Assembly (NCBI GenBank): GCA_002313415.1
Contig: DCBH01000086.1
Coordinates: forward strand, 1-6,406
Source: Flavobacteriales bacterium UBA1112
GTDB taxonomy: Bacteria; Bacteroidota; Bacteroidia; Flavobacteriales_D; Sanyastnellaceae
DNA: 6,406 bases
Direction of reading: 5' to 3'
Shown here: positions 5,115-6,406 of the stretch, one piece after another
How positions within the stretch are numbered: position 1 is the first letter of the stretch
Layout: each line of letters opens with the position of its first letter
Notes under the pieces: generated by a model
Databases searched by the model: none
What the model was told of the DNA's origin: nothing
The model's input: only the letters and a program-made list of their open reading frames with translations
Position numbers and translations under genes: made by a program

Positions 5115-6406
5115 ATGAACTGCTCCTCCTGTTCCGCTCCATCGGCATTCCGCATGTTGACCGTACTCCTTCTTTCCCTTTGCTACCCGACACTAGCAAA
5201 TGCACAATGTGACGATGTCAATGGAAACAATATTTGTGACCCGGATGAAACCGGCTGCACGATTGAATTGGCATGCAACTTCGACCCAAACGCAGTGTTC
5301 CCAGACCCTGCGGTCTGCGACTTCGTAAGCTGCCTCTCATTTGGATGCACTGCTGAAAATGCTTGCAACTATGACGAGGAAGCCACGTACGACGATGGAT
5401 CTTGCGCTTATCCTGCATTCCCTTATGACTGCAATGGGACATGCTTGAACGACTCTGACTCAGACGGAACATGTGACGAATTTGAAACGCTGGGATGCAC
5501 GGATGAGGACGCTTGCAACTACAGCTCAGGCGCAACACAAGACGACAACTCCTGCACCTACGATTGCGGAGGCTGCACCAACCCAAGCGCATGCAACTTT
5601 GACGCAGACGCTTTGCAGGACGATGGCACTTGTGAATTCGAAAGCTGCTTGACTTTGGGCTGCACTGACAGCTCCGCATGCAACTACGACGCCGAAGCCG
5701 CCTACAACGACGGTACGTGCGACTTCGTGTCTTGTTTGGGGTGTACCGACTCAGACGCGTGCAACTATGACCCATCTTCCACCCAAGACGATGGGTCTTG
5801 TTTTTTCGCTCAGTTTGGTTACGACTGCAATGATGTTTGCCTCGTAGATGAGGATGGCGACGGGATATGTGACCCTTTCGAAGTGACAGGTTGCACAGAT
5901 TCAACTGCTTGCAACTTCAACAATGCCGCAACTGATGAGGACGGTTCCTGCGATTTCTGTACTTGTGCAGAGGTTGGTGGGCTGAACGTCTCAACGAGCG
6001 TTCCCGGATACGGCATCGACATTGAAATTGTAGCGGAACACGTGGAAGGGGAATTGGCCGGACTGACGACATACCGGATTTATCTGACGACTTCATCACC
6101 AACTGATGGCTTATCAGCAATCGTTGGAGACAATGAATTTCCTCTTTCATTTGCCACAACGACCACGTTTTACCAAGAGGGGATTTTTGGCGGACCAACT
6201 CCGAGCAATGCCAGCACACCCGCTTTGGCTTTGCTTCCAAATCTTGCATTCGACAGCTGGGTGACCATTGGTCTAGATGGGCCGGCGTCTGCGGCAGACG
6301 GAGAGGTCAATCCTTCCTTGCTCGCAGGAAGTTGGGACGATACGTTTGAAGCTGGCAACAGCTTCGTCGTGGATGACAACCAAGGCTCCGGATGGTACCT
6401 CCTTCC
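5115..6406 (+). CDS. Secreted cysteine-repeat and EF-hand-loop protein, C-terminus cut by window edge
   Basis: The plus-strand frame is open for 430 codons from ATG 5115 to the right edge. The leader has a hydrophobic core (LTVLLLSL) and an A-N-A cleavage site before Gln31. ATG 5154 (residue 14) is a possible alternative start that also keeps the core. Residues 47-279 hold seven repeats of about 21 residues, GCT-x3-AC-N-[YF]-x-DDG-[ST]-C, most followed by a further Cys 4 or 5 residues on. Three EF-hand-like loops (34-45, 113-124, 245-256) come just before repeats 1, 3 and 7. From about residue 288 the composition changes to a cysteine-free, beta-rich region with TTYRIY (318-323), TTTTFYQ and DSWVTIGLD (380-388), a domain I have met in other marine Bacteroidota repeat proteins and that has no function known to me. 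It probably acts at the cell surface or outside, perhaps exported by type IX secretion, but the needed C-terminus is outside the window. It diverges from the kinase gene. Function unknown; adhesion or a structural role is a guess. Confidence 0.92.
   Translation, partial: MNCSSCSAPSAFRMLTVLLLSLCYPTLANAQCDDVNGNNICDPDETGCTIELACNFDPNAVFPDPAVCDFVSCLSFGCTAENACNYDEEATYDDGSCAYPAFPYDCNGTCLNDSDSDGTCDEFETLGCTDEDACNYSSGATQDDNSCTYDCGGCTNPSACNFDADALQDDGTCEFESCLTLGCTDSSACNYDAEAAYNDGTCDFVSCLGCTDSDACNYDPSSTQDDGSCFFAQFGYDCNDVCLVDEDGDGICDPFEVTGCTDSTACNFNNAATDEDGSCDFCTCAEVGGLNVSTSVPGYGIDIEIVAEHVEGELAGLTTYRIYLTTSSPTDGLSAIVGDNEFPLSFATTTTFYQEGIFGGPTPSNASTPALALLPNLAFDSWVTIGLDGPASAADGEVNPSLLAGSWDDTFEAGNSFVVDDNQGSGWYLL
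5253..5951 (+). repeat. Seven-copy protein-level repeat, GCT-x3-ACN[YF]..DDG[ST]C
   Basis: The copies lie at 5253-5318, 5343-5405, 5493-5555, 5571-5633, 5658-5720, 5739-5801 and 5889-5951. The usual cysteine spacing is C-x5-C-x12-C, and copy 1 has one more residue before its third Cys. Copies 1, 3, 4 and 5 are followed by a fourth Cys 4 or 5 residues later, giving an even number per unit. Copies 2 and 6 are followed instead by a longer linker (YDCN..C then an EF-like loop with Cys). The copies differ at DNA level, so this is an old protein repeat, not a recent tandem duplication. Confidence 0.9.

Noticed and set aside
5218..5904. A 228-codon minus-strand open frame opposite the repeat gene
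   Set aside because: It is rich in Arg, Cys, His and Ser with no domain, and mirrors the repeated TGC, GAC and AAC codons of the plus-strand gene; the repeat protein has a signal peptide and clear motifs.
5253..5951. The repeated region considered as a CRISPR array or recent tandem DNA repeat
   Set aside because: The frame is coding throughout, the copies differ at many bases, and spacing varies; the repeat exists at protein level.

Overview
The window looks like a chromosomal segment of a Bacteroidota bacterium, most likely a marine flavobacterium-like lineage of the order Flavobacteriales. This rests on three things. The secreted proteins carry the cysteine-rich GCT..ACNY..DDGSC repeats and the Kazal and dockerin-like modules that are common in that group. 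All three predicted signal peptidase I sites are A-x-A followed by Gln, as expected for Bacteroidota. No ribosome binding site stands at a normal distance before the starts. The order-level placement is an inference from recalled family patterns, not from a search.

Layout: four genes lie on the minus strand, reading right to left. They are a membrane-anchored hybrid sensor histidine kinase with GAF, PAS-like, HisKA, HATPase and receiver domains (4887 to 2827); a small secreted protein with a Kazal inhibitor domain, two cysteine repeats and a C-terminal dockerin-like EF-hand (2761 to 2063); a small lipoprotein of unknown function (2036 to 1674); and a secreted FTP-propeptide zinc metallopeptidase that runs off the left edge (1583 to <1). 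The gaps are 65, 26 and 90 bp with no convincing terminator between them, so a shared transcript is possible. On the plus strand, diverging from the kinase, is a secreted protein with seven cysteine repeats and three EF-hand-like loops (5115 to >6406), which runs off the right edge.

The divergent intergenic region (4888-5114) is the most structured non-coding part. It holds a perfect 7-bp inverted repeat with half-site centres 20 bp apart next to the kinase start, a 9-bp inverted repeat, three GTTTTTG boxes spaced exactly 20 bp apart, a run of A/T tracts in near-helical phase that should curve the DNA, a weak Bacteroidota-type promoter candidate, and a hairpin in the presumed leader of the right-hand gene.

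A working picture, which is inference only, is a signalling protein beside genes for extracellular proteins: a protease, a protease inhibitor, a lipoprotein and a calcium- and disulfide-stabilised repeat protein. No RNA gene, CRISPR array, insertion sequence or phage gene was seen. I found no clearly new multi-gene system. The best leads are the intergenic architecture, the EF-loop/cysteine-repeat composite protein and the OMTKY3-like reactive loop of the Kazal protein.
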